From Neonectria sp. B-13 (lineage: Eukaryota; Ascomycota; Sordariomycetes; Hypocreales; Nectriaceae): 64,000 nt of DNA. The stretch is from assembly GCA_002682825.1 (NCBI GenBank), contig NOKP01000012.1, forward strand, positions 372,001 through 436,000. The letters are read 5' to 3'. The translations under genes were made by a program, and so were the position numbers. This document shows positions 45,883-57,710 of the stretch, one piece after another. Position 1 is the stretch's first letter, and the number at the start of each line of letters is the position of its first letter. The notes below the pieces were generated by a model. That model was not told where the DNA came from and made no database searches. It saw nothing but the letters and a program-made list of their open reading frames with translations.

Positions 45883-47104
45883 CTAATAGAAGCCGAGGCG
45901 GATCCGGCAGAACGCCATGGGACTAAAACAGGCGCCAGTGATCAGATCATAGATATCGTTGGAACATGGCTTGCCTGTGGGGGCAGAAGCCAGCATTTTA
46001 ACGCCGAGTTCGAGCGACTGTGCCCGCCAGTCTCCTATTGTTACAACTTCAAGCTTGGCAGCTTCGCCCTTATCCTCATCCGAACAAAGCCAGGCCTCAT
46101 CGGCGCCCAAACCTGCATCATTCCTACGCCGTGCCCTGGTGCCAGATGTCGCGGAGTCTGCCGAGCGCAAGAGCCGGATGCAGCATGCTCCGAAGATCCG
46201 GACGCTTGAGCTGCTCGTTTGTGGTCGCCATAGCGGGACCTGTTTTCCGCACAGCAGCTGCCAATGCCGGTCTATCAGGTCGTATGCCGAGATTGTGTCC
46301 ATAAATGCCGACTTGCAGTGGCCGGGCATTCGAAGAGTCCCGGCTGAGCTTCCGCAAGAGGCTCTTCTTCCCGTCAGTCAAGCCAGGGTCTTGATACACG
46401 CCCACTCCGACTACATCTTGTGCCACCAAGGTCAATGTTTGCAAAAGATCATCTTTTGGTTGCTGACGTTCGTTCACTGTCTTCCCAGTCCATACTCTTC
46501 CTCTCTTCACACGGATCAATCCGCAAACTAACGTTAGAACCATACTTACGCAAGTACTGGCCGAGCATCCAAAGGAGCACCGACTTTCCCTTCTTCGCGA
46601 TCTAGCTGCTGCGTATCGAGTTCTGCGCAATAGTTTTGCAGTCGTCGATGCTCAGTTTGAAAGCCTTCTTGCACGGTGCAGTAGTTAGGAAGGGTGTCCT
46701 CGTGAAAGTGCGCGTGGTCATCGCTGTTCAAGCTGATTTTGACGTCGCCTTCTTGGAAAGGCCCTGGTGGGCAATTGGCGAAGGTCCTTGGCGACCTGGA
46801 GGCGGATCTTATTCGGGGGACAGAATGTCAGCAGAGTTCCCCCCCTTATCACGCGGCGCATCAAATCGTGGCATTCGGTGAGCAGAATGCCGTGGTCGAT
46901 GCGCTCGGCATGTTGCGTATCGAGTGCCCCCCTGATATACGTCGAGTCGCCCTCCTCGCCTCCGTGAGTAGTCCTGTGGAAGTTTCTCCTTTGGCCCTCT
47001 CCCTCACCGTCTTCCCACACCACCGGACATCGACCCACCCCGATCTGCTTATCTCCATGAAATGTCCGACCTGCCAGCGTCCAGCAACAAGAATGTCGAG
47101 TCAC
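45883..47104 (-). pseudogene. decayed gene of unknown family
   Basis: Protein-like sequence can be followed on the minus strand but in changing frames: DHGILLTECHDLMRRVIRGG and FCPPNKIRLQVAKDLRQLP (about 46900-46790), then after a one-base shift EGDVKISLNSDDHAHFHEDT and QTEHRRLQNYCAELDTQQLD (about 46760-46600), after another shift GKSVLLWMLGQYLRKYGSNV (about 46580-46520), and further on an open frame 46329-45883 ending in RIRLGFY. At least two frame changes without splice signals argue for decay. I do not recognise the family. Confidence 0.35.
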
Positions 47105-48019
47105 CAGGGAGTGGTAATACTGCGAGACCCTATCGGTTCAAAAGCAGCATCGGTAAGTCGCGGTTCTTACTTGCATGGCCCTGTTGTTTCAGCTCTAATA
47201 GTCCTCGTCGACTTCACCGATGCGGCGACTGTCGGCGCCGCCGAGTTGGCTGCTTCGTCCCAAGAGGCCAGAAATATTGTACACTATATCATCATAGCGG
47301 TACGTCCTACACGTTCGAGTTGGCAGCCCCTATGAAGAAGCGCCGGCAGGGATTCCCCAGGTTGACGATATATCTCCGGCTGGGCCCTCGCCTCCGACTC
47401 TCGAGTGTCCAGCCGAAGTCTCAAACTGGGATCCATATCAAGGCACCGCAGTACCTAGCCGCACCGCCCTGTACGTAGGTAATAGCAGCGACCAGGACAG
47501 CTATCTACTTAAGCACCTTCCCTATAGTGGGACTGACAGCTTTGGACACTTAAACTGGCGAGTTTGGAAGATCCTTGCCGACAAAGTAGCACCGGTCCAC
47601 ATTACGGTATTTATTTATCTTTATTGCATACTATGAGGATCTAGATGTGGGGGGGAAACGCTCTTGATATTCTTCCTATCTAATGAGAGTCTTTGGGTCA
47701 GTCTTGTGGATAGGGAAAATGACAATGACCTCGGATGACCTCTGGCAGCCGAGAAGCTCCGGATGCTTCGGGGTCTTTAGCTTTAGCTAGCTATTGACTT
47801 GAACGAAGGAAAATCTAGGCCTAGGATTAGGCTAATGATGATGGCTTTTTAGCCGGTGGCGATCGACGCCTATGATGATAGAAGAAAAAGCTTCACTGTT
47901 GCAATAGCCGTAGAAATCCGACATCCCGATATGTGATAAAGGGATCCTGAAGATCAGGATCCTGAAGGTCACGATTTATGACGAAAATAGTGATGTTGAT
48001 CCCGAAATGCGACAATATT
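47105..48019. other. probable decayed or non-coding sequence
   Basis: About 900 nt without an intact gene. The part at 47105-47335 continues a coding-like frame on the plus strand (for example VDFTDAATVGAAELAASSQ), but without start, splice or family support. The sequence from 47.6 kb on looks non-coding. Confidence 0.3.
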
Positions 48020-48180
48020 GAACTCGTTGCTGTGGGGGGTCTTGGTCAGCTTACGCTTTGCCTACGTTGGCGGCACTTCCTACTACAACATTGAGCGGGA
48101 GAAGATCATCTTCCAGGATTTATCTGATGTCTTTGAGGACCTGCTCAAACAGGGGAATCTGAATAGCCTCTGGCTTAGCT
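48020..48180 (+). pseudogene. exon-like fragment ending at a canonical donor site
   Basis: A plus-strand frame reads RFAYVGGTSYYNIEREKII and then FQDLSDVFEDLLKQGNLNSL, and ends precisely at a GTAAGT donor at 48181. No following exon or upstream start was found, so it is probably an isolated leftover of a gene. The family is not recognised. Confidence 0.25.
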
Positions 48181-49444
48181 GTAAGTGACGAACAAAACGC
48201 CGTTGCCTAAGACCTTACTTATAAATTCTTTTTGGCGATGATGGAGACTGCGAATCAAACATCGCTCTCATAGGAAGCTTCCTTATAACGACGCTCTGAT
48301 CCAGCACCGACGACAATGCCTACTAGACTCGCCGCAGCACGTTGGAGGGGTTCCGGCGTCTTCTGTATTAGATGGAAGAGATATAGCATGGACCGGTACG
48401 CCGTCTTACAGAAACCCTTCATAAAGCGGCCATTCCAAGCATGACACGGTTTAGAGGTACCGTGCTGCGGCATGTATTACCTCGTAGCTGACGGGAGGGA
48501 TGAACACTCCAAAGAAAAGTGGGATATGTGTCAGACTAGGGTAGTGTTGTTTATTTTATTTTTCGCGTGTGGACGCGGTTCCGGGGCGCCGGGTACTGCG
48601 GACTGCGTCGGCAGATCGGACGCCGAAGCCTCGGGAAAATGCCGATTAGCTGCCGCGGCGGCCCGTGGTGCTAGACCTACGATGTCGCTTGGGGTATGGC
48701 GAGGTACGAATGTTATCGAGAGTCTGTCCCTGGTACCGAGATTGATTTGGTTGCATTGTAGACTCGGGGCCGAAACGCCCGCCCCCAACGGAAGACGGAG
48801 GATACTCGCCACGGAGGCTTAGACATACGTGATTCCCAACCCACAAAATTCAGTTAGAATGGCATCACAAACCCATATTTGGGGACTGTCAGTCTAATTT
48901 TCCGGATGCTCCTCTACTGACCATGAAAAATGTTTCATTATCCTTTCTTGTTGCCAGATGCAGTGATATGACCTGCAACGAGGCCGTAACAAAGAGAAAC
49001 ATAGACACTCACCCCCTCCTAAGCCTAAACAACTTAGCGGGCAAACAAACTAAGATTGACGAATAATAGCTATAGATACAAACAGAGGGACCACCATTTG
49101 AATTTTATTATGTTTATGGCCTGTGTAGGGTCGAGGGGCCACGGTAAGCTAGGGTGATCCTACCTATCCACCGGGAGGAGATACGCGGGATGAAATAAGG
49201 CCAATCCGAAATATTTAGAAGACCGCATCCCGCGGGCTCCGCGTATTGGACTGAATGGCCCGTCAAGCCCGTAGCAGATGGCATTTATGCACTCCGAAGT
49301 CCCGGCACCTCAAAACATTGTGGCCTCTCGAGTATATATATATCACAAGCACACTAAACTAGTCCTAGGCCACATCCACATCTATTCACGTTTTCCTCCC
49401 CAAAGCATCTTACAGTACCATAGCCCGCCGCTCCAACACTCGAA
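48181..49444. other. intergenic and promoter region of the MDR dehydrogenase
   Basis: About 1.26 kb. A minus-strand frame at 48473-48255 (KTAYRSMLYLFHLIQKTPEP) looks mildly coding-like but has no support beyond that. Around 49335-49345 there is a short ATATATAT run about 105 nt upstream of the dehydrogenase ATG, a possible TATA element. Confidence 0.35.
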
Positions 49445-50578
49445 ATGTCTCACCAACCAACCAACCGTGCCTTATGGCTCGAATCTTTCTCCACCACTCC
49501 ATCCGTCATCGATCTCCCTATCCCTACCGCCTCTGCCGGAGCAGTGATCATCCGCGTACTCGCCACTCCGATCTTGCCCTACACCGATGCCATACACAAC
49601 GGCCAGGTACCCGTCGGCCTTGAGCTTCCCCTAGTACCAAATTCTACGGCAATCGGGCGTGTCTACTCGGCCCCCGCAGATGCCGTGAAGGTCAAAGAAG
49701 GCGACCTCGTGTACGCTAATTCGGTGGTCCGCGCCAGAGACGACCCAGAGACCATGATAATGATCGGCCACCATAGCAGCGGGGAGCCAGGAGCCACCAT
49801 GCTGATGAAGGGAGAGTGGCGCGATGGAACTCTGCAGAAGTTCCATAAAGTCCCGCTGGAGAACTGCTTTGTGCTGGATGAGCAGCGCCTAACCAAAGAG
49901 CTCGGGCTTAGCCCGGGTGAGCTTCAAGCTATCCCCATGTACGCCGTGGCGGCGGGCGCGATCATTGAATCAGCCAATGTCAAGATGAGCGATACAGTTG
50001 TTGTTGGTCCTTCCGGCGGTTCCTTCGGAGGCTTAGCTGTCGAGTTGGCCCTCTTACTCGGCGCGAATGTCATTGCGCTTGGGAGAAGTGAGGCGAAGCT
50101 CGAGGCTATGCGACAGAAACTCGGCAACAACCCAAGGCTACGCACCGTCGTCATGACGGGCGATGACGAGGCAGATAGTGCTGTTATTCTGGCAGCGACC
50201 CCCGATGGTGCTGGGGCGGATGTCTTCAACGACTGGACACCTGGTGGCGTTGAACGTCCTATTTACCTAGCGGCTGCGATCCGAACGCTGAAGAAGGAGG
50301 GCAGGGCTGTTCTGAGCGGTGGCGCCCACGGCGATGTCGTGGTACCTTACGGAGATTTGCTCTCCAAAAACATTAGTGTCATTGGGAAGCTGATGTACGC
50401 GCGAAGCAGTCTAGAGCAGGTCATTCGCTTTATCACTGAAGGATACCTGAACATTGGAAAGGAGAGCGGCACGGAGGTGACAACGTTTGGATTGGAACAG
50501 CACCAGGAAGCTATGCAACACGCGGGCGCAAACGCAGGGTGGAGGACCTACACTGTTGTGAACCCCAACTTGGAGTAG
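49445..50578 (+). CDS. zinc-less MDR family dehydrogenase / quinone oxidoreductase-like
   Basis: Cytosolic NAD(P)H-dependent oxidoreductase of the medium-chain dehydrogenase/reductase superfamily. A single exon gives 377 aa starting MSHQPTNRALWLESF. The N-terminal GroES-like part (AGAVIIRVLATPILPYTDAI and LVPNSTAIGRVYS) is followed by the nucleotide fold VVVGPSGGSFGGLAVELALL and ANVIALGRSEAKLE. The zinc ligands of classical alcohol dehydrogenases (the GHE motif and the four-Cys lobe) are absent, which points to a quinone- or enone-reductase-like activity. The start follows a C/A-rich leader and gives the family N-terminus. The exact substrate cannot be read. Confidence 0.9.
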   Translation: MSHQPTNRALWLESFSTTPSVIDLPIPTASAGAVIIRVLATPILPYTDAIHNGQVPVGLELPLVPNSTAIGRVYSAPADAVKVKEGDLVYANSVVRARDDPETMIMIGHHSSGEPGATMLMKGEWRDGTLQKFHKVPLENCFVLDEQRLTKELGLSPGELQAIPMYAVAAGAIIESANVKMSDTVVVGPSGGSFGGLAVELALLLGANVIALGRSEAKLEAMRQKLGNNPRLRTVVMTGDDEADSAVILAATPDGAGADVFNDWTPGGVERPIYLAAAIRTLKKEGRAVLSGGAHGDVVVPYGDLLSKNISVIGKLMYARSSLEQVIRFITEGYLNIGKESGTEVTTFGLEQHQEAMQHAGANAGWRTYTVVNPNLE

Positions 50579-51348
50579 GGCTTCAAGCAAAGAGCGCAGT
50601 TCTCAGATTGTTGGGTGGAAATGCTTTCCACCTTTCTGATAACTCTTCAAGCGAGTGGTTCTTAGCTGTTGGACGAAACCGACTACCGGCCGCAACGGTG
50701 TGATCGAGCGCACGATTATTTAGCTCCTGCGCTTGAGCACAGCTGTTCTAGATTGCAACCGCAGTATCTGATTGTTATGGAAAGTTTGAAATTAATGAAG
50801 TAAGACCAAATTAGAAACATGAAGAATTAGTTAGTTTCCAGTGGCAGCAGACAGACATACTGCCGAGGCTTGTATTTCTGTCGACCCCATTGCAAATGGT
50901 GTTTGTGATCTATGTGTTTTAGTTCATTTAAGACCAGTCATGCGGGATTTGAAGAGCTGTTAGATAGTGAACAGCCTTTAGCAATCAGCATCTCATTGGT
51001 AATACGATAGACTCAAGTCTCCGTCCGATGGGGTTTTGGGATATTACATGTCACTTTCACTATAAGCCAATCTAGCAACTTACATTAGCGTAGTGCGCGT
51101 AATGCGCATTGCCTTTTGCCCCAGTTCGATATGCGATACTACAACCCCCCGAAAGCTGTAGCGGGAGACTTCCATATACAATACCACCTTCGTAGTGTCG
51201 AGACGGTTTGGCAACCTGGCACTGGTTTCGCGCAGAAGTGCTTGACGATAGTTGCCAGGCAGTCCACAACGATAATGCAGATAGCAAATATGCTGGGTGA
51301 ATTAGGAATAGGTAGTGTAGGACTGGTCGCCGCGATCGTGGCTGCTCT
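50579..51348. other. intergenic region, no gene supported
   Basis: About 770 nt after the dehydrogenase. Nothing beyond short chance frames is seen. Confidence 0.45.
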
Positions 51349-51752
51349 CTAGGCTGCCACAGATGGAGCCGTAAAAGCGCAACTGTCGGCTGAGAGATCA
51401 GGGATGCAGGGATAGGCAGATGTGAAAATTAAGAAAATTGCCGGTGCCAGAATAATGGCAACACAGCTTCCAACAATTAGGGCTCTCGCGGTGGCGTTCT
51501 GAGTAGAAAGCTGTAAATCTGTTGGCTTGCTAAGGTTCGGCCCATAAGAGCTTTACCTACCTACCCAACTATGAAATCTGCGGTGAGATCGGTTGCCTGG
51601 TTTGCCACACCCGCAACAATAGCACCACCCAGGGAGTTGAGAGTCTCGACTGTACCAAGAAGCCAGCCATCGCCGCGTGGCCCATTATCTTGGTCGTCTG
51701 GTGAGACGTTGTCATTGACGCCGTCGAAAGCCTAAGTCTTGCTCGGGTCCAT
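51349..51752 (-). pseudogene. small membrane-protein gene with an in-frame TAG after six codons
   Basis: On the minus strand an ATG at 51752 is followed after six codons by TAG (51734-51732). The same frame then reads on for about 50 codons, with GDGWLLGTVETLNSLGGAIV and AGVANQATDLTADFI, up to a possible donor near 51570. A second block at 51510-51349, preceded by the acceptor TTTACAG, reads LSTQNATARALIVGSCVAII and LAPAIFLIFTSAYPCIPDLS, ending with VAA and a stop, and has one clear hydrophobic segment. Either a nonsense mutation inactivated a small membrane protein, or the TAG belongs to a splice acceptor (ACTTAG) of an unseen first exon. Confidence 0.4.
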
Positions 51753-52675
51753 GATGAATGTACTTTAAGAATAGTAGACTGGGGAAGTGTTTGCCCAAGA
51801 TGTTGAGATCCATCTATTGGGGCTGCAGTGTTGATTCGAAGTCCGTCAATTGAGGTTCATTAAGCGCTTGTTCTAGTTGTTGGTCGTTCTTTGTTTTTAC
51901 TAGCAAAGCCGATGGTTCACATGACCTGAACCTAGCCGCGCATTTCCCTTATCTCGCCTGTTCCCGGCTCATCGAGTGCATCTAACCCTCCGTATCATAG
52001 CCCGAGAACTTGAGAATGACAGATAAGAGGCGTTTAGTACCCAGACTCCCTGACTCGCAGTCTGGACTGAATATAAGCTTGCCTACATCTTTTCCCAAGA
52101 CTATGAACTTGCGGGGAAAGTCAAGAGTGTAAAACTTGGAGACTTCCTAATACAGTAATTAACCAAATGCGGTGTTATAAGGATAACAGACAGATCTCAC
52201 GGGGGGGGGCAGATACTCCCTGGCTCAATCTTGGCTCAGCGATGCATCAACCTGGCTCAGCTAGTATAGCATTCATTAGCTTTCTACTTACCCTTTCCCC
52301 TAAGTAGTCCTTTACTTGCTCTTGACCCCATTTCTGGGCCCTTAACTTCTGGACTATTCCTTGCTGTGACTCGTCAATGGGTGTGGCTACTGTGGGACAA
52401 TCGACAAGTGTGCATGCATGGGAATTGACATGAAATTAACTAGAGATGACTTCTGAAAGCAATCACCTTCAAGACAGATTGTCTATTTGTACTCCTGGCG
52501 AGGTCCCTTGGGTCTTCCAGGCGCCTCGATAATGCTCAGAATCCCAGCACACACGATTCAATACAATGCTTCAGGTCTAGCATTCCTCAGCGACGCATCC
52601 GTATGTTCAGAAATAAACGGTCACTGTCTTTGCTGTCTTGAGGAAAAGTTGAATACAGACTAGAATCCAGACGAG
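51753..52675. other. intergenic region, no gene supported
   Basis: About 920 nt. It contains an 11-base G run at about 52201-52211 and a directly repeated GGCTCAG motif around 52220-52260. No gene is seen. Confidence 0.4.
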
Positions 52676-55086
52676 TTAATTTTTGGCCAGATTGTGGTCA
52701 AAGGACATGACCGGGAGTGTCGATACTAAATCTGAAAAAGCTTCTTTGAAACCTTCTGGGGCACCGATTCTCTTGTGGCAGAAATCCGTAGCCGTTTCCC
52801 CTCTGTTGTTTTTGAGTCGATGGTCTAGTCCGCTCAAGTGAGCCGCTTTCACGATTTGGATCGTCTTGATATCACCCTCGAGGGCAATCGCATGTAGCAA
52901 GGAGGAACCGTGGTTGTTGGTGTCATCGTACCTAGCCCCGTCTTCGAGGAGCATGCAAAGAAATTCATAGCTGTTGTGGTGAATGGTTTCTCGCAGCGGA
53001 GTGTCTCCGTACTTATTCCTGCTGTATCTGTCGGCACCCTCGTCGAGCAGATACTTGCCAGCCGCAGTCTTGTTAGCGATTGCTGCACCTGCGAATGGCG
53101 TGTTTCCCAGAGGATTCTTTCGATCAACTTCGGCCCCGGCATTAACGAGAATCCTGACTGATTCCACGTCGTCTTTGTGTCTGGCTGCATAATGGAGTGG
53201 AGAGTCGCCTCGGCCGTTGACGTGATTCACGTTTGCTCCTGACAGGATCAACAGCTCAACGATGCGGGGGACGGCGGCAGAGACGGCGTACGTCAAAGGA
53301 GTGCAGTTGAACTCGTCAACCACGTGGACGTCTGCTTTGGCGTTGAGCAGAAGCTCAACTGCACTCAAGTCTCCACGAAGCGCTGCCCAGTGCAGCGCAG
53401 TCCGTTGTTGTGCATCGGTATTGTCAACGTGGACTCCTGGAACACCAGTGCTGAAATCAACAAATTGAGAGAGCGTGAAGCCTTCGACACCAAGGACGGC
53501 CTTGTGCAACGGAGAGAAATTCCAATGGTCCAGGTCATCATATGGGAAGAGTGTTTTGAAGGAGTCGAGGACCGCGGGCGTGCCTCTTTTGGTAAAAATG
53601 TGTTCCCATGCCTTCTGGGTCGCTGACCTGTGAAGGGGTGGTCTCAGCACTCATTCACTTTGAATGAACATGGAAGAACATTACATATTGCTCTCATCTT
53701 CAACGAACCTGTCGGCGCCAGCCTGTAGAAGAAACCTGCATGATTCGGTTTCATTCCTTAAAACGGCGTACTTGTCGACTTCTCAGCACCACCTTTTTAT
53801 GAACGGAACTTGGGATCAGGGTGGAACTAACATGTAGAGCAGTGCGGCTATGGTTGGGATCGACGTCATGCAGAGAGCCCTGGCGGTTTTCAAGAATAGA
53901 TCTGATACCACTTACGTCTCCTAAGAGCGAGAATCGGATGATCGTATCCTGACCACCCCATGGAACCTTCCTCGGAAACCTCAAGCCCAGGGATGGGCTC
54001 CCGCAAGAGTTCTTCTCGAAAAGAAGATAAACGTTGTAATTGGAAATCCATTCCGGCATCCAGTATTTTAATTCCCACAGATTGGAGGCGTGGTTCGAAC
54101 AAGTACCCCGGAAGGACAGAGATCCGACAAAGGCCCTCAAGAACGACGGAGACTTCAGGTATCGCCCAAGGTGGCAAGAGCAAGCACATCGAGCATCGCC
54201 ACACCTGAACCTGGAGGGAGTTCTGATATGAACGGATTGCTGATCCGGCGTCGAATAGACCTGGACTGATTCAACGTTCATTGTCAGGTCGGATGATGTG
54301 GTGCAAGCATTCTCTAACGCCTTGGGGAGTATTCGAATGCTCTCATGAGTTGACGGCTCTAGTGGGATTGTTTCCATAGTACAAGCCGACACTTTTCCAT
54401 TCAAGACTGTCTAGCAAAAAGTAGTCAGTCCGTGGTTCCAGTGTATAGTCATCTGCATAGAAGAAATTACTTCGTTGCTTTCGTCCACAACGGAGGTTGC
54501 GCAAGTCATGTGGCGGCTCGAGAGGATCACGGCATCAAGCTTTGCTTCAATCCTGACAACGTTTCCCGCCATAGAGTCCAGGGCCACCTGCACGTGGTCT
54601 TGACGTTTCCTGCGTTGAATTAGACGGCCAAGACGGTTTCATTTTGAGGTTAGGTAGCGCTTTGACTTACTCTGATTTGATTGCGAAATGGGTGTTAATC
54701 TGAAGCCGGAGGTTTGAAAGCCTGGCTTGAAGGGCCTTGGTCTTATTTTCCCCTCGAATTGTCCGAACAGTTCTGGAAACTATCTTCCACTTGCTGCCCG
54801 CGGCGTCATCTTTGACAGCCCCTATAGCTAACAGGAGCTCTTCTGCTATTTCGCAGGATGAAACACAAATAGCCTTGAGAGCTTTGCCGTGTTCCTGGGC
54901 TGGGTCTGTGGAGAGTCGCTTGATTGACTCCACAAGATCTTGCGCTGCCGTTTCCATGTCGTGCATCTCGGCGGGCACTCCGTTTGGTGATTCGATCAAT
55001 TTCGATGCCGTCGCAATGATCTTCATCGAGTAGTCCAGGACCTGCAGAGCACCAACCGTGGTGCCAAACACCGATACCGGATCCAT
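52676..55086 (-). CDS. ankyrin-repeat protein with an NLR-type N-terminal domain
   Basis: Predicted signalling or scaffold protein. Five minus-strand exons, 55086-54671, 54609-54471, 54410-53832, 53770-53685 and 53627-52676, close in exact phase to give 723 aa. Residues 1-140 resemble the helical N-terminal domain of fungal STAND proteins (MDPVSVFGTTVGALQVLDYS, LSNLRLQINTHF). The middle part has a Cys-rich CxxxCxCxCH element (CGDARCACSCH) and a region seen in large fungal ankyrin proteins. From about residue 370 at least six ankyrin repeats follow, for example RTALHWAALRGDLSAVELLL, SPLHYAARHKDD and GDTPLRETIHH. No NACHT or NB-ARC ATPase is present, so it has sensor and signalling parts without the motor. 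It is divergent from the PD-(D/E)XK-like gene, with 498 nt between start codons. Confidence 0.88.
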
Positions 55087-55584
55087 CGTTAGGTATACGC
55101 GGGGGATGGCTTTGTAAACGACTCTGAACGTCTCCAAGTTGAGATGCGCCTCGTGCGACGCTCGGAAGAAGGATATCCATAAAGAAACGTCCTTTTGTAC
55201 TTCTGGATTAGGGCGGTGAGTAAGCACATGATTGTCATATTCGTATCTTACTTTGGGGAAGGGCTGGCTGCAAGTCGGACGAATTAGACGGGGGATCGCA
55301 CGCAGCCCAAACATCAATTGGTTGCATTTCAGGCAATTAGGTTGCCTTGCAGACTGCACAGAACCACGTAGAACAGATGAGAACCCCCTACAGATATTTA
55401 CCCATGTGTCGAAGAGATGGTAAGGCAGAATGTTTTCTCGTATCTGAGAACACCATGCTCACCAGCAATACAGCGTTCGCGAGTCAGGGCACTCGAGAGT
55501 CTTCGTCCTGGAGCCATATCAACCAAGCGAAAATCATAACACCACCAATTCACTCGTCCGTGCTCAGTGAGAAACACCAGTGGG
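55087..55584. promoter_or_regulatory. shared divergent promoter of the ankyrin and PD-(D/E)XK-like genes
   Basis: 498 nt lie between two outward-facing start codons. An upstream frame of the ankyrin gene is open to about 55359, so its true start could be earlier, but the chosen ATG gives the family N-terminus. No clear operator was recognised. Confidence 0.4.
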
Positions 55585-56837
55585 ATGGTACCTACACCCA
55601 AGAGACAACGCATTGGCGATGACGACCAACCCCCCCGGCCAAAGGCTACACGGACAGGCTCTCAGGTGAGCGCTCTGTCCTCCGTGTCGCTGCCGCCATC
55701 TCAACAAGGCGATACCCCCACGCCAGCTTCGTCGCCCAAGAGACAGTTCATGGGCTTGCGCTTGGATATTGGAGGGCTTGAGTGTCGGCAACTCAACTCT
55801 GACCATCCTCCCGCCGCCGCCGCCAGTCTAGTCCAAGAGCTGCTGGTGGTGAATATGGCGATTGACATTCTGCCAAATGGAATGAAGACTGAGATCACTC
55901 AGATGGTCCAGGAACAAGGGCTGCAACCAAAACCGTGGCGCTCTGTCTTCGCCGACGAGTTTCTCGATGAACTGCCTGGCCGTATCCCCAGCTGGGCAGA
56001 GCTTCACACTGTCCGTGAGCGAGCCATGGAGTGCTTCAACGCTGATCACGAGGAAGTCAGCTGGAACATGGAAGTCTATCATCGCCTCTTGGAAAGCATT
56101 CTCAGGCCACGGGGGTCATATACTGGTCAGTGTTCAGACTTTATGTCATGGTACGTAAGACGGTGGCTATCTCTGTGGAGCTGAGAGGCTAATGGATGTC
56201 TAGTGCAACCGCCCGACCGCACAGAAACTATTTACCTTGTTCTTCCAAGCAAAATATGGTCGAATTTTGCCTGTTTGATTCGTCTGACGACGCTGCCGAA
56301 GCCCGCAAAGCCCTTGCTCAACGGACAGTCACTCAGACAGTCAATCACACTGATTACCGGCCTCTTCAGCTACGCCCCATCACCCTGAGTATTGAGACTC
56401 AGAGTCCTGGCAAGGATTTTGACACGGCACAGTTACAAATGGGTGTATGGCATGCAGCGCAGTGGAGGTTTCTTCAGTCCGCCGTCGAGGCCAACACTAA
56501 GTCAACATCGGCCGCAGGGACGGACGACTCGACCACCGCCGATACTGTAAAGGCGGCTTTACTGCAGCTCGGCTTTCTTCCGGGAATCATCATTCAGGGC
56601 CACCGCTGGCTCTTCGTCTTCTCTACACTGGAGCCCCAAACCACAACTCTGGAGGATGAATCCGTGGTGACAGTTTATCGCACCATCTTGTGGGTAGAGC
56701 AGGAATTTGGGTCTACACAGAGCATTCTCAAGACATACCAGATCGTCGCTGGACTTCGTCGTCTTGCCCGCTGGACAGAAGACGTCTACATGCCGTGGTA
56801 TCATGACCATGTGCTTTCAGGTCATGACTCGAACTAG
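55585..56837 (+). CDS. PD-(D/E)XK nuclease-like domain protein
   Basis: Belongs to a fungal family annotated as PD-(D/E)XK nuclease-like. Exons are 55585-56150 and 56204-56837, giving 399 aa; the 53-nt intron (GTACGT...CTAG) restores CATARPHRNYLPCSSKQNMV. The N-terminus is disordered and Ser/Pro rich (PTPKRQRIGDDDQPPRPKAT). Family marks are KMVD/NMVEFCLF, the core strand ITLSIETQSPG, GVWHAAQWRFL, FLPGIIIQGHRWLFVFSTLE and the final ILKTYQIVAGLRRLARW. In relatives as I recall them the core strand reads IETK; here codon CAG at 56400-56402 gives Gln, so nuclease activity may be lost. The first exon may be preceded by an undetected one. The cellular role is unknown. Confidence 0.82.
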
Positions 56838-57710
56838 GATACCTGAACGTTTGGCGATCCCGATAGCCATCAGGTTATGATGTAATGATAACCATAATGA
56901 TTGTATGATGATTTTTCGATTGAGACTCTGGGCTCTGACTGGAAAGGCTGGATAGGGTTTGAATTTACTTAATTGAGGTAACGGGGTATATGTGGCTTGG
57001 ATGACATCTGGTCTAGCGAATTGCGAGGAACGAGTACAAAGTACGAATGCGCAATATATTTTGTAAAATTCACTCTTCAAACCCTCTACGTCAACTTCTC
57101 ACACGAGGTAGTTCTCCCCTCCGAGTCAGCTCTATTAAACATTTCCTCTTACTTCGTCTGTCACGGGGCCGTTTTGTTAATACTACTGACAGCATTACGC
57201 ATTTTATGCTGATGTAATGTCATGGACCTTGAAATCACTTTTGTGCCTTCGATGCCCAATAACCTTCGAGAGCCTCGATCCTAGCTATATCAGCCTGCCA
57301 ACAGGCAACTGGATGTCACGAAATGAGGTCTTTGGCCGATGAGTACCAGCTCCAAGGCGTCCTGCGGGAGTCATTCCGTTGTTGTAATTATGCTGTTCTG
57401 AGCATGCCACAGTAGGGAAGCGAGTCTAGTAGTTTTATTCGTTCTTTCGTATTATCTACTCGTTCTGTCATATCGCGCTACCTATGAGTGGGGCGTGCGG
57501 TTCATCGATTCAGGCTCCTTAAGGTACTTGTCAATATGGCCTCGTGGCTACCATGTAAAACGAGTATCTCATTGTGTGCCCTTCTATCCACTTGCGCAAA
57601 CGAATAGGCGAGAACTCGCTGAATCTGCGCAGGAGACAAATCGTGCCACTGTTCGAGCTTTTAGAAGAGAGCAACCATTATCCCGTCTAGCGTAAGATGC
57701 TTAATACCAA
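56838..57710. other. intergenic region, no gene supported
   Basis: About 870 nt without a motif-bearing frame. It leads into the FtsJ-like relic on the other strand. Confidence 0.4.
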
